A program made the translations under genes and the position numbers. From Euonymus europaeus (lineage: Eukaryota; Streptophyta; Magnoliopsida; Celastrales; Celastraceae), in contig OY756971.1 in NCBI GenBank assembly GCA_963580455.1, positions 16,391,001-16,455,000 on the forward strand: 64,000 nt of DNA, written 5' to 3'. Under the pieces are notes generated by a model that had not been told where the DNA came from, ran no database searches, and saw only the letters and a list, made by a program, of their open reading frames with translations. Shown piece by piece: positions 11,291 to 24,614 of this stretch (position 1 is the first letter of the stretch; each line of letters opens with the position of its first letter).

Positions 11291-13188
11291 TGTGACATCC
11301 TGACACGAAAATAATAGAAATATTGAACATGAGGGTGACACGTTTACAATGGTACAATGTTGGATTCGATAATTAATCTTAGGTTGAAATAATCTTTTAA
11401 CTAGCAATTTATATTGAATAAAATTTGGGAAATCAATTAGAAGGAAAATTTAATTGAAATTGGATTAAATGGTAAATATTAAAAATGAGATGTAAGAAAG
11501 GAAAATGTTAAAATAAATTCTTTTGTGAATAACAAGATAATAGGGGTTAATGAACAAATAGGAAAAAAATTGAATGGTTAAATGATTTATTTGATTTGTT
11601 AAATAATAATAAAAAAAAAGGGAGAAAAAAAGGGAATTACAGAACAATCTGGACAGAAGAAGAAAAAAGAAAAGAAAAGGGAAAAAACGCCATTATCGCG
11701 TGTCAGAGTTCGGCAGCGCCGATCTCCTTCCTCCGGCCTTCTCAGCCGGCGAGACCTGTACTAATCTCTTTGTCTCTTCGAGACGTATGAAATCAGTTCA
11801 AGAATCACCTTAATCGGAGCTGTATATCTCCAGAAAAAGTTGTCGAAAGTTTCGGCCACCACAAGCTTTGACAGTCAATTTCTCCTTCCTCCTCCGTTTG
11901 ATGCGAGACCACCTCCGTTGAGTTCCTCTCAATGAGTACTACAAAGCCCAGTTCGTGATTTCTGGTGAAAGTTGTCGGATCTCCGGTGACCCGAATGTGG
12001 GCAATTTGGGTACTATTTGACCTGTTTGACCCAGGTTGACTTTTTTGGGTAAAGTTTACTCCTTTGATTAAATCATATATTTTACGTATTTATGCAGTAT
12101 TTGAATGTATTTGTGACGGTGTATGTGCATTTTGGTGTAGAACTTGTATTTGAGGCTTAGTAATGTATGTCATAAAATTATACGAGGAAGTATTGGTTCG
12201 AGTGAGATGTGAGGCACGATCCACGTGGTAGGGAATACTTAGTCTTGTGTTGTTTTGGATTTTCTGGGTTTAAATACTCGAAGATTCTTACGATATATTA
12301 AATTGGGTAATGAATGCTCAGACATAAGTACTTGTTAAATGTGGATTTCATGGTATAATGTGGAGTTGTGGTGAACAACTTTGTGGACAGGTAACCCCTG
12401 CATTTTATTGAGAAAATGTTTTCGTTACACTGAATGCATTTGAATGAATATTTGTTTATACTTAGGATTTATGGAAATTATGGGGGTTAAATATGTAGAG
12501 ATTGTAGTGATGTGGAGATTGAAGTGATGTGGAAAAGGCCCTGTATGTACAGTGGGTGAAAATCCAAGTAAGGATTCGCTATGTGGCCATATAGTGAAGG
12601 GGTGGCAAGTCCTTGGTAGAAGAAAGTGTCTATTTTCCTTACTCGTCGATTGCTTCCGGAGAGGAGGTCGAAAAGCGGAGAAAATTGCTTCCGGCGAGGA
12701 GGTCGGAAAGGGAAAAGAGTTGGTTACGGATATTTGATATGGACCACGAAGGTGACAGTCATTGGTAGGAAGTCAGGAAATTGAAGTGTTGTTAAATTGA
12801 TAAATTGTTGTTGATAATTAACTATGATTATGTGTGTATGGATGCGGTATTCCGTACTGAGCTTCGGCTCACCCCCTACTTACCATTGTTTTTTTCTCAG
12901 GTGAAACAACTGTGACCAGTTGGACTGAGAGTGCGGACAGGACAGGGCAGTCGACGTACATAGTAGAGTCGCTGCGTAAGGGTTGAGTGGACCCAGTGGG
13001 TTGGGATATTGCTGAGCTGGAGTCTTAGCCGGGTATATAAAACTACTTATGTATTTATATATCTATCATCTATAATATAAGTAAATAGATAATTATATTA
13101 TTATTAAATGGTTGAGTTTTGAAAAAGAAATATAGTTGAAAGTATGTGTTAGTTACACGTCACGTGCCAGGCGGATCGGGATGTGACA
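11291..13188 (+). mobile_element. Solo LTR, Del/Tekay-like Gypsy, inside the LINE RNase H
   Basis: This 1898-bp sequence starts TGTGACATCCTG and ends CGGGATGTGACA. It is flanked by GCACC (11286-11290) and GTACC (13189-13193), a 5-bp target duplication with one mismatch. It contains no gag or pol. TGTGACA-type termini are usual for Del/Tekay chromoviruses, which is an inference. Removing it with one duplication makes the LINE frame read LTGAITIKT through the site, as expected of an L1 RNase H domain. Orientation is not firmly fixed. Confidence 0.85.
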
Positions 13189-14138
13189 GTACCTGTAAGT
13201 GAAAGATAAGACTCACAAGAAATTTCTAGAGCTTTTCAAAAAGCTTAAATTTCAGTAGAGTTGGAGTCAATATTTGAACATAGCCTAGAGAATATGAAAA
13301 GGAAGTTGCCACTACTATCTCGCAAAACATCACCCATACCCGCCTTGTTTCCTTGAAAAGAATCGTCAGTGTTCCATTTAAATTGGTCTTCGAAGGAGGA
13401 TTCCAAAAACAAAGAGGCCTCAGAATGATCTTCAAAGATTTATGAAATTTAACCCAGCGGAGGAGCTCATAAGCTCAAGCCCACTATATGGAAATTTGAT
13501 ATTAATAGCCTTTAACCAAAGGAAAAATTTGATAAAAATAAGGCGGAAAGTGTTTTTCCAATCAGTCTCACCATTTTCAAAAATCTGTTTGTTTCTTTCC
13601 AACCAAATCGTCAAGGTTGTAACATAGAAGATCGTATACCACATTTTTTTTCTGCATCTTTCCAGTTGCAAAAACTGACTTGTGCTAAAAAATATTTTTA
13701 AAATTGTTCGGGGCGCTCCACTAGACTCCCCACCAACTCATAATTTGGTACCAAATCTTGTAGGCTTTGGCACAAAGAAGAAAAAGATGATCACAGTTTT
13801 TGGACCTTTATCATAAAAGGGAAAATTTATGTTACCACCCATCAGAATTCCCATATTACTCAATCGAGACCTAGTGTTGATCTTTCCACATAGGAAGAGC
13901 CAAACAAAAAACTCTACTTTGGGAGAGGCCCAACCTTTCCAAAATTTTGGTGAAAGCTAGATCCATAACCGATGTTTCTTTGTCTCAGGCAACATGAATT
14001 AAGAATTTCACTAAGTATGCTCCGTCTATAGAGTGCCTCCAAATTATTTTATCTTCTTCTCGATTTGCATAAGGCAATGGAACTCAACATCTGAAGAAGA
14101 TATGCTTCTATGGTTTCTTCCCAATTGAAAAAAAGTAT
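13189..14138 (-). mobile_element. L1-type LINE, part 4: zf-RVT region and first half of RNase H
   Basis: Read on the minus strand, this encodes the region after the reverse transcriptase, with the fragment TIWLERNKQIFENGETDWK (near 13600) typical of plant L1 ORF2 just before RNase H. The start of RNase H follows, with FKWNTDDSFQGNKAG (about 13340-13380, catalytic Asp present) and VLRDSSGNFL. Stops and frameshifts interrupt it. It is continuous with part 3 across the solo LTR at 14139-15602 and with part 5 across the one at 11291-13188. Confidence 0.8.
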
Positions 14139-15602
14139 TGTCGCAACAGAAAATTTTAAAAGAAGAGTCGCCACCAATTGTAGTAGGTGCAATTGGTCAC
14201 CATAAAAATAATTTGATCTGCGAAAATTCAGAAAATGGGTAAGTAAGTTTATTACGTATGGGGAAGGTGTGAGGCACCCCACAACGTCTATTTTAAAAAC
14301 AGTTGCCAATTTAATTTTTATTATCCCATTAAATGATTAAGAAAATCAAACATGTCATTTTAACAAAAATATATACATGAGGCATGATAATTATTTACAA
14401 GATATAAAAGTTATATTGAGAGTCTAATATTGAAGTTCATGGGACCCTTCCATCCAATGGTCAAGTTTCCATGAAACACTCTCACCTCAAGAATTTTCTC
14501 TGAAGGTGCATCCAATGCATTCCCCAAATTAATTCCATCGTCGGTTAAGGCTTTCGATATAATTTTTATATACAATATGAGTGCTTAAAAAAAATTCTCT
14601 CCATCCAATGGATGAGAATTTCATAAGATTTTATCCTCAAGAATCCTTTTGGGATAGCATCCAATGCTTCCCTGTTTGGTTCCGTCGTCGGATCAACCGC
14701 TACATGCTTCTAGCATCCTAAAATCATGTATGCAATTTTTATTATTTTTGTTTTGACTATTTACATGGCCTTAGGCCCAAATGCATATTTATAAACCCCA
14801 ATTAATGCCCAAGGCCCCAACCTAAATCTAAAACCCAAAATATAATTTAATGCCCACATACAACATTCAAAGACAAAAAAATAAGGAGAAATGCTCAAAA
14901 TACAGTTTCCGAATAGTGACTTTTGGAGGGTTATCGATGATTCGATTTGGCCGATTTTTGGACAGTGGCTAGAGGATAGTGGGTTATTGATTTTGAACGG
15001 TCGGATTTTGATTTGAAGCTTCAGAAGGTCGGTTTCAAAACTGGTTTCCAAATTGATTTGTGTAGGGATATTTCTCAAAATGGAGTTCGGGAATGGTGAC
15101 GGATGGAGCTTTATCTGTGGTTGGATTTAGCTGATTTTTGGACAGAGGTTAGAGGACAGAGTGATCTTGATTTTGAACGGTCGGATTATGATTTGAAAAT
15201 TCAGAAGGTGAACGTATGATGGCAGTGAGGATGGTGGTTTGTGTGGTGATGTTGTGTAATGGAAGAGGGGAAGAATTGTGATGACGGCTTAAGTTGAGAG
15301 GAGAAGTTTAGGGCTACTGGATCCAAGAGAAGAAAGATCTGTCCTCCCCCTCTCCCCCCTCCTCATTGAGTGATTTTTTGGGTATAAGAAGAGAAGAGGT
15401 GATGGTAGTAGTTAGGGTAGGTGGAGATTAGGTGAGAGTGGGTGGATTAGTAGGTAGAAGTGGTTGGTAGGGTGATAGTGATGGAGGAGTGGGCGAAGAT
15501 GATGGGTGAGGGATTGTGCCCAAAAGTCATCCGAAACAAATATTATTGAGCCTCTAAAAATAAACATATTGGACCGAACTCGGACAAAAATAGGGTACTA
15601 CA
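14139..15602 (-). mobile_element. Solo LTR, Ogre/Tat-family, inside the LINE
   Basis: The sequence is 1464 bp long. Read on the minus strand it starts TGTAGTACCC and ends at 14139 in ...TTGCGACA. The flanks are AGTAT (14134-14138) and CGTAT (15603-15607), a 5-bp duplication with one mismatch. Near the 14139 end it shares the block AGAGTCGCCACCAATTG (from 14164) and a GGCACCCCACAAC block with the LTR at 56285-58813, so the two are related. No gag or pol lies within. Removing it with one duplication copy gives the LINE frame SWRILFFNWEE. Orientation is taken from the relative with a polypurine tract at 58814. Confidence 0.82.
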
Positions 15603-15712
15603 CGTATTCTCCACGATAGGATCCAATGCCATATCATCATATCCTAGAAGCCAAAATTATCATTAGAATGATAATGGAGGCTCGAGAAGCTATACAATCT
15701 GGGAAAGAGATC
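15603..15712 (-). mobile_element. L1-type LINE, part 3: short stretch upstream of zf-RVT
   Basis: The minus strand reads DLFPRLYSFS and then, with decay, WHWILSWRI. This is the 'FPRLY' segment that precedes the zf-RVT region in plant L1 ORF2. It is only 110 bases long because it lies between two insertions. The usual W-x-D-W region before FPRLY is missing, so the LINE has a deletion here as well as an insertion. Confidence 0.65.
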
Positions 15713-17522
15713 TGTTGTACCCCATTTTTGCGCAAGGCCAAAAAAATAAGTTATGAACTCAAACCTAAGAGAGGCCCAAAGTCAAGAGAGAATCAAACCC
15801 AGTCAAAGCCCAAAATACAAGCTTTTAAGTTAAGCCCAAGATGATGTCAAATTAATTGGAATAAATTCCAAAGGTCAAATCATTGAGTTGGCTCATTTGT
15901 CACTCTCTCCCTCACTTTCAAGATTGCAACTCGTGTGTTTTCAGAAGGAAACTTGAGGAATGTCATGGGAAAAGAGAAGTATGAGTATTTGGAGGAGATC
16001 AATCATAGAGAGATTTGAGTAATTTTATGGTCGACTTAGGGATTTGATTAAGGTGAAGGTTCATTAGGGATATTCTTGAGTGATTTGGGAGAGATGATTG
16101 AGAGATCAAAAAAGGAAAAATGGAGATTTTTGAGTGATTTGAGAGAGATGATTGAGAGACCATAAAAATCATTGGGTTTGGTATGTTATAAATATAGGCT
16201 TCACCAAGCCATTGAGGGAGGAAAAAAGAGCCAATTCTCTCACTCTTTGTTTACTCTCTTTCCCGTGACTTTCCTTGACTTAATCCCTACATTTCCCTTC
16301 ACTAAATCACCACTAACATCACTTCATCCCCATACCAGAAATCATCACCCATCATGATCCATAGCGGTTAGTATCTCTGGCATATATTTTATCTACGAGT
16401 TCTTGGCCTATAGCTACTAACACCCATTGACTTGCTTCCCCTATATCTCCAGTCCGATCAACCATAGACATCACCGGAGCCACCTATAGCTCCTACCCTC
16501 TTGAACCTAAATACTCAGCTACCCAAACCAGTAGCTTCACCCAATACCCATCACTAACCCAAGCACCATCCCTACCTGCCTCTTCTTCCTTCCTTAGATT
16601 TTTTTCCCTCGACATATCCATGGGTATGACATTGTTGCCTCTATTTGGCTGGAGTTTGCTAAAAAGGTCAATCCTACCCTTTCGTAACAAGACGGTGTTT
16701 GTAGGTGTGCCAGAAACTTACAATCAGCCTCAAAGTGTTGGAAAATGTAATGTAAGTGCACTTATAATCAAACGATTGTATGGAGAAAAGGGGTCACTCA
16801 TAATCTCTCGATGAATATCCAAGGAACTCTAGATTCACTAGAAAGCACTTCGCTAGGAATTAAACTAGAAACAAATGTCAAACTCTAATATTTCATTGAT
16901 GCAAGAAATAATTATAGAAATGTGAGTACAATAGTTAAATGTAAGCAAAGGCTAGAATGCTTGAAAGCTAGAAAGAATGAAAGAGATAGGTTTATGTCGT
17001 TGGACTGAAACTGTGTGAATTGGTTGTGTGTCCTCTTTGTCTGTCTATCTATCATCATTCATATAACTCTTCTAAGTCCTTGAATTAACTGTCCATGACG
17101 TCATGCCTGTTATGACTGTAACCATTAGAAAACCTCTCAAACATGCTCCATTCTATTCAACTGCCAAGATAATGGTCTTCTTGCACTGTGATGGTGCCAT
17201 AAACTTGAAGCAAATACTCAGTTCATGCTCCACAATGAATTGGTTCAAGTGAGATAGTGTTTTCATTAAAATAGCTAAGATAAGTTCTACTCCTAAATTT
17301 AGGTACCTTCCAAGACTAAGCATTAACTTCCCTAACAAGCATTAAAATTGGGACTATCTAACATTAAAATGAATAGCCCATTCTTGTCTAGTCCATGTAG
17401 ATTGTAACTAAAACTTACTCAGTTGTATCGGCCCAATCATATTATGAGATGCAGTCCAGCCTTTTCAAGTATTATGCAACCCAACCTTCTAGGCCAAGCT
17501 CGGCCGACTAATCCCGCATAAT
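15713..17522. mobile_element. Left arm of a composite LTR-like insertion in the LINE
   Basis: The arm starts TGTTGTACCCC. The preceding AGATC (15708-15712) matches AGATC at 26961-26965, where the LINE resumes. I therefore take 15713-26960, without the CACTA element, as one old insertion of about 2.5 kb. The right end does not finish in CA, so the element's end is damaged or the call is wrong. Segment 16620-16860 is the reverse complement of a block at 54760-54976 next to a Tat-type 3' LTR, which supports a Tat-type LTR origin. No coding sequence is recognised. Confidence 0.45.
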
Positions 17523-17534
17523 CACTACAAGAAA
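17523..17534 (+). repeat. CACTA left terminal inverted repeat
   Basis: CACTACAAGAAA matches the reverse complement of 26254-26265 over all 12 bases. The similarity then falls away apart from scattered GTGAC words. CACTA at the tip defines the superfamily. Confidence 0.95.
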
Positions 17535-18095
17535 ACACAGATTTAGTGACAACAAATGTCGTCACGGAATATGTTAATCTCGTCACAAAAGAGTATCAGT
17601 GGCGATCATAGTGACGACAAACCTTCGTCCGAAATAGTCGCGTCGCGGAAAGTTCCGTGACGACATATGTTCCCTTGTCACAAAAAATATTTTATCTACT
17701 GTGACGACATTAACTTGTCACCGAAAGTTAAGTTTTTGTGACAACATAACCCGTAACGAAATGTGTTTTGTGTGACAAGTGTTCGCGTCACAATTTTGGG
17801 TATGGTGGTCACTAACCGTAAAACTAATACAAGGTATCAAACATTTCCGTGACAATGTAACTCGTCACAAAAAAGGTTTATATGTGACAAGTGTTTTTGT
17901 TGTCATGGATCCTCTTATCTGTGACGGACAAATAAATTGTTATGGTCACTATTAGTATAAGTAATTCACATGGTTAATTAGATTCGTGACAATTTGAATC
18001 GTCTCAAAAAGACTTATCAGTGATGAGTTATTTTGTTGCCACAAATTTATATGTTCAATGACAAGTAAGTTTGTATATATCAATTGACACAAATT
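17535..18095. repeat. CACTA left subterminal repeat array
   Basis: Many short, degenerate copies of 'GTGACGACA', 'TCGTCACGGA' and 'TTGTCACAAAA' lie in both orientations (for example near 17546, 17560, 17578, 17653, 17700, 17775 and 17880). Such arrays are the binding sites for the TNPA-type protein in En/Spm elements. That role is inferred here from family knowledge. Confidence 0.8.
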
Positions 18096-18099
18096 TCAT

Positions 18100-19103
18100 T
18101 AACAAAATAAATCATAATATGAAATTATAAAATAAAAAATATTATGTTAAAAAGTGATATCATTCTACGCCAATATATGTATATAATCAAACATCCATTA
18201 GAAAGATAATTAATAAACTATATATATGCAATGTCTGCATGTTCATATATAAGTAACTAGACCTAGCTAGCCTCCAACAAAATCAGTCTAAATAGTACTA
18301 GTCAGCTTGCCTCCAACAAAACCACATCCAAAGATTAAGTCTGCTATATCAATCTTTATCCTGCAAAATTTTTTTATAGATGCATCAATAGTCTAATCAA
18401 AATAAATAATACCTGTTTAATATAATCACAGGTACAAATATTATTTATTTCCATTGCGCTAAGTTATCCCTTTACAATTAAAAATATAGAATGCATATAT
18501 AATATTGGACCAAGAGAAAAACAAGTTAAAAATATGACTGATAAACTTCACAAGTATAAACTGTTTCCATCTAAACTTGATTCTTGAATCTCAGTATACC
18601 AACAATAGACCAACAACCAACATATAGCAGCAGCGAAAATAGATATAATAATTCCCCAAGTAGCAAAAATAAACACCATTGTACCGTGAAGGAAAATAGC
18701 AGCATACAACACAGAAAAACTCAATAAACACCATCAAATGAAATCCAAAACAGAGTTCACTTCATGTAGATCAGCAAAAAGTTTAACCATAGAAAATGTT
18801 TCGCTTCAAGCATATCATCATCTAAACCAACCAACATTGAGATTCCCACCTAGAGCTTTGCACCAGAACTTCAAAAATGTATCATACCTAACAAAAATAG
18901 ACTGAAACCCCAAGTCAACCATATAATTTATACTCCTATTCTCTTTCATATCTTTAGCAATTAGGAAGCGATTAAATTATATAAAGACAATATAGTATAA
19001 TTAGACACTAACTTTCAAGTTTTCATCACATTGAGTATAAAATTTTGCACTTTAACTAGAACACTTTCGATAGGAATTGCAGAACATAAGTAAGAATAAG
19101 CAT
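18100..19103. other. Non-coding stretch between the CACTA left array and the TNPA-like gene
   Basis: No gene is seen in this AT-rich region. It probably holds the 3' UTR and termination signals of the minus-strand TNPA-like gene. A GTAAG donor-like site overlaps the last codons of that gene (19110-19115), so a further small 3' exon in this stretch cannot be excluded. Confidence 0.5.
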
Positions 19104-20756
19104 TCAAATACTTACCGCATTTAGATTTGTAGGAGTTGAAGTCTCTGATTGGGGATGACCACCTAAAAATGCGGACATACGTGCCTGGAACATTGCGTTA
19201 AATTCACTTTGCATTTGCGCTCTAAGTTCAGCGCTGACTTCTGTCCGCACACTTTCAATCATGGCCTCCTTAGCCGAGTCAACAGCCTTTTGCACTTCTT
19301 CTTGTATATTTTCTTGATATCTGGCTCTTTTAGTTGGTGGCTTTTTTCCAGCACCTTTACCTCGAAAATAGCCAGACTTCGTACCAAGAACTTGTAGTAA
19401 CATCTCATCGTGTGTAAGTCGGGTTTCAGGATCTTCTGGTTGTTGAATGACAAGGTCATGAAGTTTCTCCTACACAAGAATCACAAACACAATTACTAAT
19501 AAGGTTGAACACATATGAAACATGTAATATGAAGTAATAAATGTGTTCTTACATGAACGTCTTTGGACTTGGGATCAGACCACACTATTTCTCCTTCTTG
19601 ACTTTTTTTTGTATGTTGCATAAGCCAAATCTCATCTGGCGGTGGCTTTTCACCAGTGATTGGATCTCTCTGTCATAGCTCAACCCATTTAGAAGGCAAA
19701 CTAATGGAAGTGACATAAAAACAGAGCAACATAAAAATGAATTACCATCAATTCCTCCACTTCAGCAAATGATCTTGTACCACAAGTGTGTTTGGTTACA
19801 AGCTTAGCTCTATTTGTTGAATTTCTTTGACTAACTTTCTTCATTAAGAAATAGTCAATTTATTAACACTTTATTATGATAATATTAAAAAAGTAAGAGT
19901 TTAGATTGATACTTGAAAATCTTCAGATTTGAAGTACTCTATCAAAAGCTTCCAATCATCAATCTTGATGTCATTAGGCACATTTTCTAGCCTTTCTTCA
20001 TCTGTCCCAAAACTCTTATAAGCCTCGTGTAGCCTATGCTTCCAGTTTCTATACAAGCGCCGCATAGTGTCTATAACAAATGCTTGAAATCTGTGTTCTT
20101 TCCCAATTGCAACCTTGAACTTGTCCTAGTAAAATATAACATAAATGAGACAAGATTCCAACATATATATATATATATACACACACCAAATTAAGAAAAC
20201 ATAGACACAAAGTAACCATCTCACCTTCATTTGTGTCCACATTTGTTCCCCAACAGCACCTACAACATCTTCCCAATGGGCATCCACCTTTGTTCCATTT
20301 TTTTCAACAAACAAAGGGGCGTTGTTTCTAACAATGTAACCACAAAAACTGACAACATCTCTTGCATTATTTCCAACTGCTCTTTCTACATCATCAGGCA
20401 TAGTTATTTCTAATTTTCCAGCTTTGCATTTCAAATCTAATTTGTCACATTTATACCTTCCTCTTACACACTTTTTAAAATTATTGGAAGAAGCTGAGAA
20501 GATCATAAAGTAGATTAGTATAGAAAATACCAGTAAAAATTATACCAGAAGAGGTTAGTATATATATACCAGCACTAGTAGGAGGACCAAATTGATGACT
20601 TTGTATATCAAAGTTTCTCCTTGGTTGTGTTTGAGAATTAGATCTCTCTATATTACGCATAGGAGATGTGGCTTCATCAGTAACAATTTCTCGACGAGTT
20701 GATCGTCTTCTTTGTCCACCACGTCCACCATCTAAAGCCATTATTTGCTGGAACAA
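19104..20756 (-). CDS. CACTA second protein, Transposase_24 / TNPA-like
   Basis: I built six exons on the minus strand: 20756-20570, 20493-20225, 20125-19913, 19838-19746, 19669-19553 and 19469-19104. They join in frame through GT-AG introns of 54-99 bases plus one of 76 and give 414 residues. The N-terminus is Arg/Ser/Gly-rich and basic. The middle matches the plant En/Spm Transposase_24 family, including DKFKVAIGKEHRFQAFV and GEKPPPDEIW. Exon 6 holds the family signature VLGTKSGYFRGKGAG followed by a long charged helix, a likely coiled coil for self-association. In En/Spm this class of protein binds the subterminal repeats and helps synapsis. That role is inferred. The start could be the second Met (MALDGG, 20741). 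The last exon may instead splice at 19115. Confidence 0.82.
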
Positions 20757-20959
20757 CCAAGTATATATTGATACAAAAGAGTCAACTAAAGTTCAGCGTA
20801 CCACAATCAATGAAACAAATGCTTAATACCATATAGATGCAGATATAAAATCAATTACAGATGCAATGAAACAAGACTTGCAAGAAGTACATAATTATAA
20901 CTAAGTAATTAATTTTTACATCTATCAAAATAGATTACAAATAAAATAAAAAACTATGT

Positions 20960-23900
20960 TTACTCATCAAAGTTAGACCCATCATTGAAATCACTCTCAA
21001 AATCATCATCATTCAGGTCTTCATCTGTATAATCACTGTCATTATCAACAATGAAGTCATCAAATTTATCATTGATAGAGGCATCCAACTCATTGTTGAC
21101 ATTCACACTTTCAGGCTCCACATCATCTCTAGAAAGAATATGAATGATATCTTCCCTTTCTGCCGGATCAATGGGAAACACATTTTGGTCATATTCTTCT
21201 TGTTGATAAGTATAGTCTTCTTCTTCTAATGAATCATCTCCATCTTCTAAACTTCCTTCATTTTCAGGTGGCATATTATATAGATCACAAGGCGTTGTTT
21301 TAACTACAACAAGCCAATCACTGTCAACATTATCTTCAATGTAAAAAACTTGTAGAGCTTGAGAAGCTAATACAAAAGGTTCATTGCTATTTAGAGATCC
21401 ATGCACATTGACACTTGTGTAGCCATATTTATCAATCTTATATCCTCTCCCAATTTGTCCCACATCCCACCAATGACACCTAAATAGAAACACTTTACGA
21501 TTTCCTACATACGACAGTTCAAAAACATCTAGCAAGACACCATAATATTCCTTTTCTTGTGAAGAATCGTCTCCTTTGACTAGAACTCCACTATTCTGAC
21601 TAGTTCTCTCCATGGCACGGTCTTTGATATGAAATCTGAAACCATTGACAATGTATGTGGTATATCGATGAGTCATTCTTATTGGACCAATTGCTAAGCT
21701 TAAGAGCTCATTTGTTGCAAGTCCATCCGCTTGTAGCTTTGATACCTATTCACATTAAATTTGAGTGAATTAGTAGACAACCATATATCAAAAAAGGTTG
21801 CTACAAGTATCAAAGCGTATAAAGTACATACGCGATGATAGAACCAGCTACTAAACTCTTTATTATGTCTCTCCACTACATTTCTTGGACTTCTTGTTTC
21901 AAGTTCAGCTCTGTGCTCACTGGAAACGAAAAAAAATATTCAGTATACAAGTTTTCATTTGACTATTATTCACGATTCTGGTATAATAAAAAACTTACTC
22001 AATAAAAGGCCGAACTTCATCACAATTTTGCAGCACATACATGCGAGCTTGATTGTGTTCTTCAAAACTTAAGTGATACAAGTTGTAAGCTCCTTTTGGA
22101 TGACCAAATTTTCCAAAAATTGAGAGCCCTTGATACAAGGTACGACCATCATCATTTCTTGGTGCCTTATTAAATTTCATTTCCATACTGTTAAGGTACC
22201 TTGAACAAAACATGGAACATTCATCTAATATGTATCCTTCAGCAATCGATCCTTCCGGACGGGCTTTGTTACGAACATATTTCTTAAGTGTACGTAGATA
22301 CCTATAAAAGAAAAGAGAAATCTGATTTCTTATATCAATAAATTTGAAGAAGATATAATATTAAGAGGGGTTACCTTTCAATCGGGTACATCCATCTATA
22401 ATGCACTGGTCCAGCAATTTTAGCTTCAGTTGCCAAGTGAATTGGCAAGTGGATCATGACATCAAAAAATGCTGGTGGAAATATTGTTTCCAGCTTGCAT
22501 AATGTTCTAGGGATTCGCTTTTCAAGTTGGTCTAAATCATCAAGCCGTAATGACTTGGAACACAAGTTCTTGAAAAAATTGCTTAACTCAGTCAATGGCT
22601 CACACACCTCTCTTGGCAACAACCCTGTAATAGCAAGTGGAAGTATTTGCTGAAGAAATATATGGTGGTCGTGACACTTAAAACCATGAATTTTCTTCTC
22701 ACTAAGATTCACACATCTTGAAAGATTTGATGAGAAACCATCCGGAACTCTTATGTTTGCCACAAAGTTACAGAATATTGTTTTTGCACTAGGCGGCAAG
22801 ACATAGCACGCTGCAGGAAGCAATATCTTATTTCCTTTAACATGGGGATGAAGAGAATCTCGAATTCCCATGTCCACTAAATCATAACGGCTCTTGATTG
22901 TGTCTTTCGTCTTTCCTTTCATGTTCATCACAGTTCCTAGCACATTATCAGAAACATTTCTTTCAACATGCATAACGTCAAGATTGTGACGTAATTGAAG
23001 AGTTTTCCAATAAGGAAGCTGGAAGAAAATGCTCTTCTTCCTCCAATTATAGATATTTTTACAATCAGTCCGCTTTCTTTTTTCACCTTTACCAAATGTA
23101 ACACCCTTAAATAAGTGTAATTGATCTAGTACTCCTTCTCCTGTCAACATTTGAGGTGCAAGCCGATCCTCAAATTTTCCATCAAAAGATCGCTTATTTT
23201 TTCTCCAAGGATGATCAAATGGCAAGAAACGACGATGACCCATATAACATATCTTACTTCTGATTGAAAGAGAGCAAGTATCTTTATGGAAACACGGACA
23301 AGCTAGTTTTCCTTTAGTCATCCATCCAGATAAATTAGCATATGCTAGAAAGTCATTAATCGTCCAAAGAACAGCAGCATGCAACTGAAAATTTTGTTGT
23401 GAATATGCATCATATGTGTGAACCCCAACCTCCCAAAGCTCCATCAACTCTTTGATCAAAGGTTGTAAGTAGACATCAATATCATTCTCAGCACACTTAG
23501 GTCCTGGAATAAGAAGTGTCATCATAAAGTAAGGTTGCTTCATGCATAACCAAGGAGGTAAGTTGTATGGAACTACCACGACGGGCCAAATGCTATATGA
23601 AGTGCTCATATTCCCATAAGGGTTGAACCCATCACTTGCTAGACCAAGTCGCACGCTTCTTGGATCTTTGGAAAAAGACTTATGTTGCTCGTCAAATGAT
23701 TTCCAAGCCATAGAATCTGCTGGATGTCTTAATATCCCATCATCAATTCGCCTCTCCTTATGCCATCTCATGTCTTTTGCGGTACCTTTTGACATAAACA
23801 ACTTTTGCAGTCTTCCTTTAAGTGGAAAGTAGCGCAAAATCTTATGAGGAATTTTACGTTTGCGACCAACTACCTTCCATCTAGATAAACCACAAATTGG

Positions 23901-24614
23901 ACAACACTGTGCATCTTTGTGTTCTTCCCAATACAATATACAATCATTCTTGCAGGCATCTATTTTTTCATAGTCAAGACATAAATCTCTAATTATGGTC
24001 CTTGCCTCATAATAAGAATTTGGAATCAAGGCATTACTAGGAAGAATCTCCTTGCAAAAACCTAATAGATCATCTACTGCCTTGTCTGTCAAATTGTGCA
24101 GAGTCTTCAAGTTAAGGATTTTAACAATAAAAGACAGCTTAGAGACCTTAGAATTGGGATAAAGCTCAACAGTAGCATCTTTTAGCAGCTTGTAAAACTT
24201 GTTAGCCTCATCATTTGGGGTTTTACAAACCGTTTCTTCATGAGAATAAAAAGCATTCACATTCTCAAAGGCATATGCATCATGAACTAGGCCAATCAAG
24301 TCATCAACGTCATCCATTTGGACTTCCTCGTTCATATGCTCATCACAATTAGAGTTAGAAGTTTCCGTCGTTTCCCTTAATTTCTCTCCATGAAGTATCC
24401 ATGTTTTGTAACTCTTATTGAATCCATTTTTGAACAAGTGTAGTCTAACTTCAACTCTATGTTTGAAAATAGTATTCCTACATTTATTACAAGGACACCG
24501 TATTCTATCACCTGCACTCTCTTGACTAAATGCAAAAGTAAGAAATGCATCAACCCCATTTCTATAATTAAGACTCGTTCTGTCATCTCCATTTATCCAC
24601 TCCTTGTCCAACAT
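20960..24614 (-). CDS. TNP2-type CACTA transposase
   Basis: The gene has four exons on the minus strand: 24614-22375, 22301-21999, 21919-21832 and 21745-20960. They are joined by introns of 73, 79 and 86 bases with GT...AG ends, giving one open frame of 1138 residues. The N-terminus (1-75) is the transposase-associated domain with CPCNKC (40-45), HLFKNGF and W..HGE. A second CPICG-SRW cluster lies at 238-246. The TNP2 core runs from about 290, with DGFNPYG (328-334), SIWPVV and NLPPW, and later LDVMHVERNV. DUF4218 follows (about 640-780, with EKKIHGFKCHDHH and MIHLPIHL), and DUF4216 is in exon 4 (VNGFRFHIKDR to LFRCHWWD). The C-terminus is very acidic. The length is normal for the family and there is no stop or frameshift. 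It cuts and joins the element ends in the nucleus (family knowledge). Confidence 0.93.
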